From assembly GCF_020697055.1 (NCBI RefSeq), contig NZ_JAJFBP010000027.1, positions 1 through 62,127 on the forward strand: a DNA stretch of 62,127 nt, read 5' to 3'. The position numbers and the translations under genes were made by a program. Below, in pieces: positions 45,737 to 54,328 of the stretch. Below the pieces are notes generated by a model. The model did no database searches and was not told the DNA's origin. It was given only the letters and a program-made list of their open reading frames with translations. Source of the stretch: Panacagrimonas sp. Its GTDB lineage: Bacteria; Pseudomonadota; Gammaproteobacteria; Nevskiales; Nevskiaceae. Positions within the stretch are counted from its first letter, which is position 1; every line of letters begins with the position of its first letter.

Positions 45737-45803
45737 GAGCCCCGGGCTCCGTCAGGGCTACGCGATGCAGCCGCCGAGCGCGTAGCCCGGACGCAGGCCG
45801 GGA
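45737..45803. repeat. REP pair between DapA-like and Rieske genes
   Basis: GAGCCCCGGGCTCCGTCAGG, ending GGCTAC (to about 45761), then GTAGCCCGGACGCAGGCCGG (45782-45801). The two copies are inverted relative to the usual head-to-head pair. The rest of the 295-base gap (45590-45884) holds the terminator at 45829 and nothing else recognised. Confidence 0.7.
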
Positions 45804-45828
45804 GACCCCAAGACTTCACGCCGGGTAC

Positions 45829-45854
45829 AAAAAAACGCCCCGCATGGCGGGGCG
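45829..45854 (-). terminator. Rho-independent terminator of the Rieske gene at 45885
   Basis: On the minus strand CGCCCCGC and GCGGGGCG pair around a three-base loop and are followed by seven T. It lies 30 bases after the stop of the oxygenase gene and ends the unit that begins at operator site C. Confidence 0.93.
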
Positions 45855-45884
45855 CGAGATTCAGCTGCGCAGAAAAATACGGGA

Positions 45885-46976
45885 TCAGGCGACTGCCATC
45901 GCCGCCTGCTTCGCCTCGTCCTTGAGCACCTTGTCCAGCAGCCACAGCATCTTGCCGGGACCGGCGTCGTGGATGATGTCGACCATCGGATGGTTGGGCC
46001 TTTCCTTCATGCGCACGTGCTGCGCTTCGAGCGCCTGCCGATCCTCGGAGAAGGCGTCGTCGAGGTTGTCGCACAGCAGCTGCGACAGGCCGGGGAAGTC
46101 GGTGCTCTTGGATGCGCCCCACGAGTAGTAGTAATCGACCGAGTCGTCGTCGCGGGGCGTCACGGCCTGGCACGTCCAGGTCTCGGCCACCAGCTGTCCG
46201 GTGGGTTCGCCTTCGAGCTTGCCGTCGGAGACGAAGATCTTGAAGTGCAGCACCCAGGTGCAGGGGAGCGTGTGCATGATGTCGAAGTCCCAGTCGAACA
46301 GCGCGCCTTCAGGGAACAGGTGCTGAAGGAACACGCTCGGCGGCGCGCCGCGCACGACGTACTGCGTGCGCATCGCATTCGGGAACATCGTGAACTTCGG
46401 TTTGATCGACGTGAACCGCTCGCGCGAGACCTTGTCGCCGGCGCCCAGGCTTTCCTTGTGGATCCAGACCAGGTGCGTGAGGTCGGCGAGGTTGGCGATC
46501 TCCAGACGGAAGCTGGCGTTGACGCTCATGTGCGAGGTCTTCACGTTCCAGTCCGGGTCGCCCGGGCCGACCGCGTGCGGGATCAGTTTCTCGTCGGCCT
46601 TCGCCGGATCGCCCATCCACACCCAGACCCAGTTGTCCTTCTCGACCACCGGGAACACGCGAACGCAGGCGCGCTCGGGGATCGTCTCCTGACCCGGGAT
46701 CTCGTTGCACTTGCCGTCGGCGCCGAAGCGCATGCCGTGGTACAGGCAGCGGATGCCGTCGCCTTCCTTCTGGCCCAGTGACAGCGCGGCCTGGCGATGC
46801 GGGCAGCGATCCTCCATCGCGACGATCTGGCCGGTGGGCTTGCGATAGACCACCACGCGTTCGCCGGCGATCTTGCGTGCGACGAGCGAGCCCTTGGACT
46901 GCGTGAGCCCGTTCTTCTGGCTCTGCGTGAACATGTAATCCCAGCCGGCGTTGTACCAGGCGTTCTTGGGGAACAT
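45885..46976 (-). CDS. Rieske non-heme iron oxygenase (VanA-like), unit C
   Basis: A 363-residue oxygenase alpha subunit. Rieske ligands are C58, H60, C77, H80 (DRCPHRQAAL and IRCLYHGMRF; the usual CPYH is CLYH). The mononuclear iron site is ANLADLTHLVWIHKESLG. The rest matches O-demethylase-like single-subunit oxygenases (FPVVEKDNWVWVWMGDPAKAD). It is monocistronic: operator C lies 114 bases upstream and a strong terminator follows. The ATG at 46976 follows AAGGAGAG. It differs clearly from the other two Rieske proteins. The reductase at 38370-39329 is its likely electron donor; substrate unknown. Confidence 0.88.
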   Translation of the reverse strand: MFPKNAWYNAGWDYMFTQSQKNGLTQSKGSLVARKIAGERVVVYRKPTGQIVAMEDRCPHRQAALSLGQKEGDGIRCLYHGMRFGADGKCNEIPGQETIPERACVRVFPVVEKDNWVWVWMGDPAKADEKLIPHAVGPGDPDWNVKTSHMSVNASFRLEIANLADLTHLVWIHKESLGAGDKVSRERFTSIKPKFTMFPNAMRTQYVVRGAPPSVFLQHLFPEGALFDWDFDIMHTLPCTWVLHFKIFVSDGKLEGEPTGQLVAETWTCQAVTPRDDDSVDYYYSWGASKSTDFPGLSQLLCDNLDDAFSEDRQALEAQHVRMKERPNHPMVDIIHDAGPGKMLWLLDKVLKDEAKQAAMAVA

Positions 46977-47089
46977 CGCGCTCTCCTTCCTATACAGATT
47001 GGACGGGTTTAGTGGTTCCGTGCCGCGGCGCAGCGCGGGCACGGTGGTCTCTTCCAGTGTGGAAGGTAGCCCTGGACGCGGGCAGGCGG

Positions 47090-47132
47090 CCAATACTTTT
47101 GGCCGCCTGCCGCGATACCGCGCCCGTATCGC
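47090..47132 (-). promoter_or_regulatory. LysR-type composite operator, site C (Rieske gene)
   Basis: Read toward the Rieske gene: GCGATAC-N7-GTATCGC (47132-47112, perfect), 11 bases, then AAAAGTATTGG (47100-47090). TTGGCC and CTACCT, 18 bases apart, could be promoter elements. The site ends just before the stop of the upstream reductase gene at 47142. Confidence 0.85.
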
Positions 47133-47141
47133 AAGCCGGCG

Positions 47142-48176
47142 CTAGTCGGCGACGTGCACCACGGCCTTGCCGAAGTTCTTGCCCTCGAACAGGCCCTGCA
47201 TCATCTCGGGCGCCTTCTCGAGGCCTTCGACGACGTGCTCGAGCGGCAGAACCTTGCGCTCGCGGATCCAGGCCTTCATCTCGCGCCGGAACTGCTCCTG
47301 CTCGGGCGTGCCCAGGTAGTCGAGCGTCACCAGGCCGCTGACCTGCAGGCGGCGCAGGTTGATCTCGTTGAGCAGCACCATCGTGCGATCCGGCCCGTCG
47401 GGCAGCGACTGCATGCTGTAGCTCGCCATCAGGCCGCACACCGCGATGCGCGCGTGCAGATGGAAGTACGGCATCGCCAGTTCGAACATGCGTCCGCCGA
47501 TCGCCATCACGTAGCAGTGCACGCCGTTGCGGGCGTATTCCTCGCGCAGCTCCGACTCGTAATGCTCGGCGTGGCGGTTGATGCAGGCGTCGAAGCCCAG
47601 CTTCTCGACCGCGAAGCGGCATTTTTCCGCGGTGCCGGCCACGCCGATCACGCGCGCGCCGCGCAGCTTGCCGATCTGCCCGACCATCGAACCCAGGCCG
47701 CCGCACGCGGCGCCGAAGGTGAGCGTCTCGCCGCGTTGCACCTTGGCCAGCCGATCCACCGCCAGCCACGCACCGAAGCCCGAGACGCCGAGCGCGCCCA
47801 GCGCGTGCGACGGACGCTCGAGTTCCGGGTCGAGTTTGGCGATGCGGCTGCCGTCGGAGATCGCGTAGTCCTGCCAGCCCCAGAATCCTTCGACGAGATC
47901 GCCCTCGTTGAAGTCGGAGCGGTAGGAGACCTCCACGCGGCCCACGGTCGGTCCGACCATCACGTCGCCGAGCGGCACCGGCTGGGCCTGGTGGCTGACG
48001 TGTTTGACGCGTCCGTAAAGGTAGGGATCGAGACCGAGCCACGTGGTGCGGATCAGCACCTCTGCGTCCTGCGGCTTGGGTATTGGCGACGACTCGAGCT
48101 GGAACACGTTGGCGGTCGGAACGGCGTAACGCGGCCGTTCGGCGACAACGATGCGCCGGTTGACCTTGCTATCCAT
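47142..48176 (-). CDS. Medium-chain reductase, NADP-dependent (leukotriene B4 dehydrogenase/CurA-like)
   Basis: A 344-residue zinc-free medium-chain dehydrogenase/reductase of the PTGR/YncB group, which reduces conjugated double bonds. The NADPH-binding loop is TFGAACGGLGSMVGQIGKLRG, with Cys in the usual AASGAVG position; LGLDPYLYGRV, EGFWGWQDYAI and LGALGVSGFGAWLAV are family features. It is the last gene of the co-oriented run from the SnoaL-like protein through the two flavin monooxygenases, though a 146-base gap separates it from the DszA-like gene. It may reduce an unsaturated intermediate. Confidence 0.83.
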   Translation of the reverse strand: MDSKVNRRIVVAERPRYAVPTANVFQLESSPIPKPQDAEVLIRTTWLGLDPYLYGRVKHVSHQAQPVPLGDVMVGPTVGRVEVSYRSDFNEGDLVEGFWGWQDYAISDGSRIAKLDPELERPSHALGALGVSGFGAWLAVDRLAKVQRGETLTFGAACGGLGSMVGQIGKLRGARVIGVAGTAEKCRFAVEKLGFDACINRHAEHYESELREEYARNGVHCYVMAIGGRMFELAMPYFHLHARIAVCGLMASYSMQSLPDGPDRTMVLLNEINLRRLQVSGLVTLDYLGTPEQEQFRREMKAWIRERKVLPLEHVVEGLEKAPEMMQGLFEGKNFGKAVVHVAD

Positions 48177-48322
48177 CTGTCCTCCTCGGCGCCCGAGGCC
48201 GGGCGCCTCTGTCTGCGTTTCGGATGCACCCTACTCCTGCAGCGGCGCAGCGGAGCAGCAGAAAAGATGGAAGACGACGAGCGGTCGCGAGACCGGAATC
48301 AGGTTGCGAAAAGCATTCCCGC

Positions 48323-49711
48323 TCAGGCCACCTTGGCGCCGGGTTCGCTGGTGCGTTGGCGCGGGATCGGCGTGAGGCTGGCGTCGCCCAGCCCGAGATG
48401 ATCGCGCAGGCGCTTGCCCTCGTACTCGGTGCGGAACAGGCCGCGACGCTGCAGTTCGGGCACCACCATCGTGGTGAAATCCTCGAATGCGCCGGGCGAC
48501 CAGCCCGCCGAGATCATGAAGCCGTCGGCCTCCTCGCCGGACCACGCCGCCTCGAGCTGATCGGCGACCTGTTTGGCGGTGCCCACGAACTGCGGCAGCA
48601 CGATGCCCTGCGCGTACAGCTTGCCGACCTCGCGCAGCGTCAGATCGTTCTTCCGGCTCAGCGCGTGCACCACCGCGAACAGCCCCTTGGTGCCCGGCGC
48701 GTCGATCTGGTGGACGGGCTCGTCGAGCGGATAGCGCGAGAAATCGATGTCGGTGTGCATCGACATCGTGATCAGTCCGGAGATCGGATCGGCCAGCTCG
48801 TTATGGAACGCCTGCTTCTCGCGCGCCTCGGATTCGCTCGCGGCCACGAACGGCATCACCGCCGGGAAGATCTTGATCTTCGACGGGTCGCGGCCGAACG
48901 CGCTCGCACGGGCCTTCACGTCGGCGTAGTACGCGCGGCGCGAGTCGGGCGACGGGTCGATCTCGAAGATCGCCTCGGCCCAGCGCGCCGCGTAGTCCTT
49001 GCCGCGTCCCGAGGAGCCCGCCTGGATGATTACCGGCCGCGACTGCGGTTCGTGCGGCACGTTGAGCGGACCGCGCACCTTGAAGTGCGGTCCGACGTGG
49101 TTTATCTCGTGCACCTTCGCAGGATCCGCGAAGACGCCGGATTCACGGTCGCGCAGGATCGCGCCCTGTTCCCAGCTTCCCCAGAGCTTGAACGCGACCT
49201 CGAGGAATTCGTCGGCGCGGTCGTAGCGCGTGTCGTGGCCCAGCATCTCCTCGAAGCCGAAATTCTGCCCTTCGGCGGCGCTCAGCGACGTCACCACGTT
49301 CCAGCCGAAACGCCCGCCTGACAGATGGTCGAGCGTCGCGAACGAGCGCGCGATGTCGTACGGCGTGAAATAGGTCGTCGACTTGGTGATCGCCAGGCCC
49401 AGCTTGTCGGTCACGCCGACCAGGCCCGAGGCGACCATCATCGGGTCGAGTCCGAAAGCGCCCTGCGTGCCGCGCCGCAAGGGGTCGGTGATGTCGTTGC
49501 CGTAGCGGCGCGGCGTGGCCAGCACGTCGGCGAAGAACAGGAAGTCGAACTTGGCGCGCTCGAGGATGCGCGCGATGTTCGAGTAGTAGTCGAGCTCGAG
49601 AAAGTTGCCGGCGGACTTCGGATGGCGCCACGCCGCGTGGCTGTGCGTCACCGCCCCGGCGATCTGGAAGCCGGCCAGGTGCATCTTCGAGCGCGAGTTC
49701 TTCTGGTTCAT
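48323..49711 (-). CDS. FMN-dependent monooxygenase, DszA/NtaA family
   Basis: A 462-residue bacterial-luciferase-fold enzyme of the class C flavin monooxygenases (DszA, NtaA, SnaA, EmoA). Typical are the N-terminal AWRHPKSAGNFLELDYYSNIARILERAKFDFLFFAD, LSGGRFGWNVVTSLSAAEGQNFG, the DRADEFLEVAFKLWGSWE block and PVIIQAGSSGRGKDYAARWAEAIF. It needs reduced FMN from a separate reductase, none of which is recognised in the window. It follows the DszC-like gene by 15 bases. Relatives act on sulfones, chelators and other heterocycles; substrate here unknown. Confidence 0.88.
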   Translation of the reverse strand: MNQKNSRSKMHLAGFQIAGAVTHSHAAWRHPKSAGNFLELDYYSNIARILERAKFDFLFFADVLATPRRYGNDITDPLRRGTQGAFGLDPMMVASGLVGVTDKLGLAITKSTTYFTPYDIARSFATLDHLSGGRFGWNVVTSLSAAEGQNFGFEEMLGHDTRYDRADEFLEVAFKLWGSWEQGAILRDRESGVFADPAKVHEINHVGPHFKVRGPLNVPHEPQSRPVIIQAGSSGRGKDYAARWAEAIFEIDPSPDSRRAYYADVKARASAFGRDPSKIKIFPAVMPFVAASESEAREKQAFHNELADPISGLITMSMHTDIDFSRYPLDEPVHQIDAPGTKGLFAVVHALSRKNDLTLREVGKLYAQGIVLPQFVGTAKQVADQLEAAWSGEEADGFMISAGWSPGAFEDFTTMVVPELQRRGLFRTEYEGKRLRDHLGLGDASLTPIPRQRTSEPGAKVA

Positions 49712-49726
49712 GTGCGGTCTCCTCGA

Positions 49727-50956
49727 TCAGAAATAGCCGTTGATGGGCAGCGGGTCGCCGTGCACGAGGTGCTTGCCGACGACCATCGCCTTGTAGAGCG
49801 TGGGGTTGTGCATCGTCAGCGTGCGGATCGCGCGCCAGTGGCGGTCGAGATTCTTGGATTTCGACGCGGCCGACGCGCCGCCGACGTCGAACAGCTGGTC
49901 CGATGCGCGCGCCGCGACGCGATCGACGTGCACCTTGGCCTGGGCCGCTGCCAGCGACGCCTTCTGCGCGAGCGCTTCCTCGGGGATGCCGTTGCGAAGC
50001 GAGGCATGCGCCGCGTCCAGCGCCTCGGCGGCGTGCAGCACGGTGGCCTCGGCCGCGAACGCGGCCGCCGACAGCTCGCCGATCACTTCCTGCAGCAGCG
50101 GATCGTCGGCGGGTTTTTCGGCCGGCGCGAACGCGAACGAGCGCTCGCGCGACTTCACCAGCTTCACCGCGTCGGCGACGACGTTGCGCAGGATGCCGGC
50201 CATGATGGCCTGGAGATAGAGCTGCAGGAACGCGAACTCGTAGGTCGGCGGCGGCTGCGCGTCGAGGCGCGCTTCGAGCAGGATCTCTTCGGGACGCACC
50301 AGCACGCGATCGAACTTCGTCGTGCCCGATCCGGTCTTGCGTGCGCCCATGCCGTCCCAGTCGTCGATCAGCGTGATGCCGTGGCGTTTGGTCGGAACCA
50401 CCAGCGACACCAGTTTCTCCGGGCCGCCCGACGCCCACACGTTGACGTAATCCGAAAACAGCGTGCCGGTGCAGTAGAACTTGGTGCCCGTCAGCGAGAA
50501 GTCCTCGCCTTCGGGTGTCAGCACCGTCTGGTAGCGCAGCGCGCCCAGCGCCGCCGGTCCGTGTTCGGTGGTCGCGTTGCCAAAAATCCTTCCGGCCGCG
50601 ATCTCGCCGATCCAATGCGTGCGGCGCGCGGACTCCGGCTCGCGCAGGCGCTCTTCGACGAACCAGTAATGCGTGCGCAGGATGTGCGCGACCACCGGAT
50701 CGGCGGCGGCAAGATCGATGATCGCGCCGAAGAACTGGCGCATCGAATGGCCCGCGCCGCCGTCCCGCACCGGAAGGCGCAACGCGCCGATGCGCGCCGC
50801 GCGCACGATCTCGATCGCCGCGAACGGATTTTCGTCGTGGGCTTCGCGCTGCGCGGCGCCGCTGGCGATCTCGCGCAACGCGCCGGCGAAATCGGTCCGC
50901 GCGGGTGCGCCAGCGGCGCCGGGGTCGCGCTCGGGTCCAGCGGCAGGAGTGGCCAT
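49727..50956 (-). CDS. Flavin-dependent monooxygenase, DszC/SfnB (acyl-CoA dehydrogenase fold)
   Basis: A 409-residue enzyme with the acyl-CoA dehydrogenase fold but in the DszC-like branch of flavin monooxygenases: LRLPVRDGGAGHSMRQFFGAIIDLAAADPVVAHILRTHYWFVEE, GNATTEHGPAALGAL, LTGTKFYCTGTLFSDYVNVWA and the C-terminal FDVGGASAASKSKNLDRHWRAIRTLTMHNPTLYKAMVVG. DszC-like enzymes use reduced FMN and O2 to oxygenate sulfur or nitrogen atoms or aromatic rings. The start at 50956 (MATPAAGPERD) is the usual length. It pairs with the DszA-like gene downstream as in desulfurisation operons. Confidence 0.85.
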   Translation of the reverse strand: MATPAAGPERDPGAAGAPARTDFAGALREIASGAAQREAHDENPFAAIEIVRAARIGALRLPVRDGGAGHSMRQFFGAIIDLAAADPVVAHILRTHYWFVEERLREPESARRTHWIGEIAAGRIFGNATTEHGPAALGALRYQTVLTPEGEDFSLTGTKFYCTGTLFSDYVNVWASGGPEKLVSLVVPTKRHGITLIDDWDGMGARKTGSGTTKFDRVLVRPEEILLEARLDAQPPPTYEFAFLQLYLQAIMAGILRNVVADAVKLVKSRERSFAFAPAEKPADDPLLQEVIGELSAAAFAAEATVLHAAEALDAAHASLRNGIPEEALAQKASLAAAQAKVHVDRVAARASDQLFDVGGASAASKSKNLDRHWRAIRTLTMHNPTLYKAMVVGKHLVHGDPLPINGYF

Positions 50957-51114
50957 GGTCGGAACGATGAAGGCGGTGCGGCCGCAGATGATGCGGCCAC
51001 GGATCACCTCGACGGAATCCGGAGAACTACTTCGATCCGACCTTATTCCACGCGCGTCCGCCGGCCCGAGCACGCCGCGTGCCCGTCATCCGCGGCCGGT
51101 TTTGCACCGACCTG

Positions 51115-52563
51115 TCAGCCGGGCAGCAGGTACGTCGTCTTGCCCTGCGTGTAGAACTCCCGCGCCGCCTCGCCCTGTTCGCGCGGTCCGTGGCTGCTCG
51201 CCTTTCGCCCGCCGAAGGGCAGGTGGTAGTCCAGCCCCGCGGTCGGAAGGTTGACCATCACCAGTCCCGATTGCGACGCGCGCTTGAAGTGCGACGCGTG
51301 CTTCAGGCTCGCGGTGCAGATGCCGGCACAGAGGCCGAACTCGGTGTCGTTGGCGGTGGCCAGCGCCTCGTCGTAGCCGCGCACGCGGATCACGCCGGCG
51401 ACCGGCCCGAACACCTCTTCGCTGTTCAGGCGCGCGTCGTTGCGCGTGCCGGTGACCAGCGCGGGCGCCATGAACCAGCCCGGCGTCTCGCGCGTCAGCC
51501 GCTCGCCGCCGGTGGCGATCGTGGCGCCGTCGGCGCGCGCCTGTTCGACGGCCGCGAGGTTCTTGCGCAGCTGCGCCTGGTGGATCGCCGGCCCGATGTC
51601 GGTGCCGTCCTTGAGCGCGCTGTCGATGCGCAGGGCCTGCAGGCGCTCGACCATGCGTGCGACGAAGCGGTCGTGGATGCGGTCGTCGACGATCAGGCGC
51701 GAGCTCGCGGTGCAGCGCTGGCCGGTGGAGAAGTACGCGCCGTTGACGGCGCAGTTCACCGCCAGCTCCAGGTCCGCGTCGTCGAGCACCACCAGCGGAT
51801 TCTTGCCGCCCATTTCGAGCTGGACACGCAGCATCCGGGCCGCGGCGACCTGCGCGATGCGCCGTCCCGTGGCCACCGAACCGGTGAAGCTGATGCCATC
51901 GAGTCCCGGTGATTCCACCAGCGCGGCGCCGACCGCCGCGCCGCTGCCGTTGACCAGGTTCACCACGCCGGCGGGCACGCCGGCCCGCGCGATGATGTCG
52001 ACCAGCGCCGTGGCGCTCGCCGGTGTGAACTCGGACGGCTTGAGCACCACGCAGTTGCCGAAGGCGATCGCGGGCGCGAGCTTCCAGGCGGGAATCGCGA
52101 TCGGAAAATTCCACGGCGTGATCAGGCCGAAGACGCCGACCGGTTCGCGGGTGACCTCCACCGTGATGCCGGGCCGCGTGGAGGCGCCGGTTTCGCCGGA
52201 CAGTCGCACCGCCTGCTGCGCGAAGAACTTGAAGATCTGGCCGGCGCGGACGACTTCACCGACGCCTTCGGGCAGCGTCTTGCCTTCCTCGCGCGACAGC
52301 AGCCGGCCGAGCTCGGCGCTGCGCGCCAGGATCTCGGTCCCGATGCGGTCGAGCAGGTCGGCGCGCTGCTGCGGCGGCGTCACGCTCCACTGCGCAAAGG
52401 CGGCGCGCGCGGCGGCGATGGCGTCGCGCACGTCCTGCGCGCTGCCCAGTGCGAACTCGCCGACGACGTCGCGGGTGTCGGAGGGATTGATGTCGGGCTC
52501 TTGCGACGTGCCGCGTCGCCATTCGCCGCCGACATGGATACCGCTGGGAAGGTCACTGCTCAC
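51115..52563 (-). CDS. NAD(P)-dependent aldehyde dehydrogenase
   Basis: A 482-residue aldehyde dehydrogenase. Motifs are ITPWNFPIAIPAWKLAPAIAFGN, GISFTGSVATGRRIAQVA, catalytic Glu in QLEMGGKNPLVV, catalytic Cys in YFSTGQRCTASSRLIV and C-terminal LPFGGRKASSHGPREQG. It resembles alpha-ketoglutaric-semialdehyde dehydrogenases, but this subgroup is broad. It lies between the SnoaL-like gene (a REP in the 69-base gap) and the DszC-like gene (158-base gap), so an aldehyde formed by the monooxygenases could be its substrate. Confidence 0.88.
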   Translation of the reverse strand: MSSDLPSGIHVGGEWRRGTSQEPDINPSDTRDVVGEFALGSAQDVRDAIAAARAAFAQWSVTPPQQRADLLDRIGTEILARSAELGRLLSREEGKTLPEGVGEVVRAGQIFKFFAQQAVRLSGETGASTRPGITVEVTREPVGVFGLITPWNFPIAIPAWKLAPAIAFGNCVVLKPSEFTPASATALVDIIARAGVPAGVVNLVNGSGAAVGAALVESPGLDGISFTGSVATGRRIAQVAAARMLRVQLEMGGKNPLVVLDDADLELAVNCAVNGAYFSTGQRCTASSRLIVDDRIHDRFVARMVERLQALRIDSALKDGTDIGPAIHQAQLRKNLAAVEQARADGATIATGGERLTRETPGWFMAPALVTGTRNDARLNSEEVFGPVAGVIRVRGYDEALATANDTEFGLCAGICTASLKHASHFKRASQSGLVMVNLPTAGLDYHLPFGGRKASSHGPREQGEAAREFYTQGKTTYLLPG

Positions 52564-52586
52564 GGTTGCCTCGACGTCGTTCGTGC

Positions 52587-52636
52587 GTAGCCCGGGCGAA
52601 GCCCGGGAGGAACATCCCGGAGTTCGGCCGGGCTAC
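52587..52636. repeat. REP pair containing the SnoaL-like gene stop codon
   Basis: GTAGCCCGGGCGAAGCCCGG on the left and ATCCCGGAGTTCGGCCGGGC, ending TAC, on the right. The right end, read on the minus strand, provides the TAG stop (52633-52635) of the SnoaL-like gene. Confidence 0.8.
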
Positions 52637-53082
52637 AACGCGGGTCCTTTCAGGGGATAGCCGCGACTTTCGTAATCGAACCCCCCCAGCTCCAATGCGT
52701 TGAGCCCGCGGTCCTGCGGCGAAGCGTAATAGGCGCGAATCTCCTGGATCAGGCCGCGCTCGCTGAAGATGTACCACTCGTCACCGCGCAGCATCGTCTC
52801 CTGCTTGCGCTTGAAGTGCGTCCACTCGATCACCGCGCGGCGCGATTCGGGCTCGCCGATGAAGTGATCGACGGTCCAGTACGAACCGAAGTTCTGCACC
52901 GCAGCCTGCCAGCGCTTGCCGATCTCGAGCGCGCCGCGGAAGGGGCCGCCGTACATGCCGGGCGGGAAGTAGTGCACGCCATCGGGCTCGAAATACTCGG
53001 CGATGCGTTGGGGGTCGCCCGAGTTGCACGCATCGAAGTAGGCGCGGATGTGCGCCTCCATGGAGGACTTGGTCAGACTCAT
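52633..53082 (-). CDS. SnoaL/NTF2-like small protein
   Basis: A 149-residue protein of the NTF2-like/SnoaL fold: MEAHIRAYFDACNSGDPQRIAEYFEPDGVHYFPPGMYGGPFRGALEIGKRW is the typical opening helix and first strands; EWTHFKRKQETMLRGDEWYIFSERGLIQEIRAYYASP completes the cone. Members are isomerases, cyclases or binding proteins with few conserved catalytic residues, so the reaction is not predictable. It is the first gene after operator site B (63 bases to the start) and heads the unit with aldehyde dehydrogenase and flavin monooxygenases. Confidence 0.78.
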   Translation of the reverse strand: MSLTKSSMEAHIRAYFDACNSGDPQRIAEYFEPDGVHYFPPGMYGGPFRGALEIGKRWQAAVQNFGSYWTVDHFIGEPESRRAVIEWTHFKRKQETMLRGDEWYIFSERGLIQEIRAYYASPQDRGLNALELGGFDYESRGYPLKGPAL

Positions 53083-53144
53083 CGGCGAGTTCGTCCGGTC
53101 GCTTTGCGGGAGGTCGCAAGGTAACCGCCGGTCGCGCTCGCGTT

Positions 53145-53187
53145 CCAATACCTTTGCGGGACCGTTGCGATAGGCGCGCCGTATCGC
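53145..53187 (-). promoter_or_regulatory. LysR-type composite operator, site B (SnoaL/monooxygenase unit)
   Basis: Read toward the SnoaL-like gene: GCGATAC-N7-CTATCGC (53187-53167, one mismatch), 11 bases, then AAAGGTATTGG (53155-53145). TTGGAA and TTACCT, 18 bases apart, could be promoter elements. It lies between the stop of the second LysR gene and the SnoaL-like gene. Confidence 0.85.
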
Positions 53188-53195
53188 AGCGCGCC

Positions 53196-54173
53196 TCAGC
53201 GGCGTTTCGGAGCGCGCTTGCGCTTGGCGCTGCGCGGCGCCGGTTTCTCGACGGGCTCGGCGTCTTCCGGCGGCGGGTGGCGCAGCGCGCGCGCTTCCTG
53301 CAGGAACTCGGCGAGCAGCGGCGAGTCGTCGCCGCGCCGCCAGATCACGCACAGGTCCACCGTCGCGGCGTCGGCCTTGCGCAGCGGGACCTGGATCGTG
53401 CCGGGCACGTGCAGCTTGCGGCCGGAATCGGTGAGCAGCGACAAGCCGAAGCCGCTCGCGACCAGGCCCATCGCGGTGACGAGGTCGTCGACCTCCTGGC
53501 TCACGTGCGCGGTCAGGTGCCGCTGGTGGAACAGCCGCATCATCTGGTCGATGAAGCCCGGTCGCGGCGTGCGCGGATACAGGATCAACGGCTCGGACGA
53601 GATCTCGGCGAGGCTCAGCACCGCGCGTTTGGCGAGCGGGTGCGCCTCGGGCAGGACGACCACCATGCGCTCGGTCTGGATCACCTCCCAGCTCAGGTCC
53701 GGTTCCTCGGTGAAGAAGCGGTTGAAGCCGACGGTGAGGCGTCGCTCGCGCAGCGCCTTGATCTGGCCGATCCGATCGAGACTGTGCAGCACCAGTTCGA
53801 CCTGCGGATGGGTCTGTCGAAAACGCTGGACGATTCTTGGGATGGGGCCGAGCACCGCGGATCCGAACACGCCGATGTCGAGACGACCGAGCCGGCCGTC
53901 ACCCGCCAGGCGCGTGCGTTCCGCGGCCTGCTCGGCGAGCGTCAGCAGATTGCGCGCCTCCTGGTAGAACACCTTGCCTGCGGCCGTGGGCTCGGCGCCG
54001 CGCGCACTGCGCTCGAGCAGCTTCACGCCGAGCGCGTCCTCGAGCTGCTGGATCTGGCGCGTCAGCGGCGGTTGCGACACGTGCAGGCGCAGCGCCGCGG
54101 CGCGAAATGTGCGCTGCTCGACCACCGCGACGAAGTAGCGCAGGTGGCGGATCTCGATGCCGGTGATCGACAT
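53196..54173 (-). CDS. LysR-family regulator, BenM/CatR-like (second paralogue)
   Basis: A 325-residue regulator closely related to that at 31299-32297. N-terminus IEIRHLRYFVAVVEQRTF and LHVSQPPLTRQIQQLEDALG place it in the BenM/CatR group; shared effector-domain blocks are GVFGSAVLGPIPRIV, IKALRERRLTVGFNRFF, EEPDLSWEVIQTE and LYPRTPRPGFIDQ. The C-terminus is Lys/Arg-rich (SAKRKRAPKRR). The ATG at 54173 matches the paralogue's start. It is divergent from the tautomerase-Rieske operon, with operator site E between them, and its 3' end abuts site B, so it could act on both. Confidence 0.92.
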   Translation of the reverse strand: MSITGIEIRHLRYFVAVVEQRTFRAAALRLHVSQPPLTRQIQQLEDALGVKLLERSARGAEPTAAGKVFYQEARNLLTLAEQAAERTRLAGDGRLGRLDIGVFGSAVLGPIPRIVQRFRQTHPQVELVLHSLDRIGQIKALRERRLTVGFNRFFTEEPDLSWEVIQTERMVVVLPEAHPLAKRAVLSLAEISSEPLILYPRTPRPGFIDQMMRLFHQRHLTAHVSQEVDDLVTAMGLVASGFGLSLLTDSGRKLHVPGTIQVPLRKADAATVDLCVIWRRGDDSPLLAEFLQEARALRHPPPEDAEPVEKPAPRSAKRKRAPKRR

Positions 54174-54204
54174 GGCGAACGGGCGTGCAGACAGAGATGC
54201 GACG

Positions 54205-54246
54205 ATGATACTCGGGGGGTATCGCTCCATCCATCAAGAGTATTGG
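54205..54246 (+). promoter_or_regulatory. LysR-type composite operator, site E (tautomerase/Rieske/flavoprotein operon)
   Basis: ATGATAC-N7-GTATCGC (54205-54225), 10 bases, then AAGAGTATTGG (54236-54246). TTGGAC and CTACGC, 17 bases apart, could be promoter elements. It lies between the divergent LysR gene (start 54173) and the tautomerase gene (start 54329). One base shorter than the other four sites. Confidence 0.82.
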
Positions 54247-54328
54247 ACCGTCCACGAGGCCGGTCCTACGCTCATTCCATCCGGTTTTCGCTTCATTCCA
54301 GGCCAGCAGCGACGAGGAGAACACGCGC

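Noticed and set aside
48177..48322. A sixth copy of the LysR operator upstream of the medium-chain reductase gene
   Set aside because: The 146-base gap was read for ATAC-N7-GTAT and for GTATTGG and shows neither; the gene may depend on read-through from site B.
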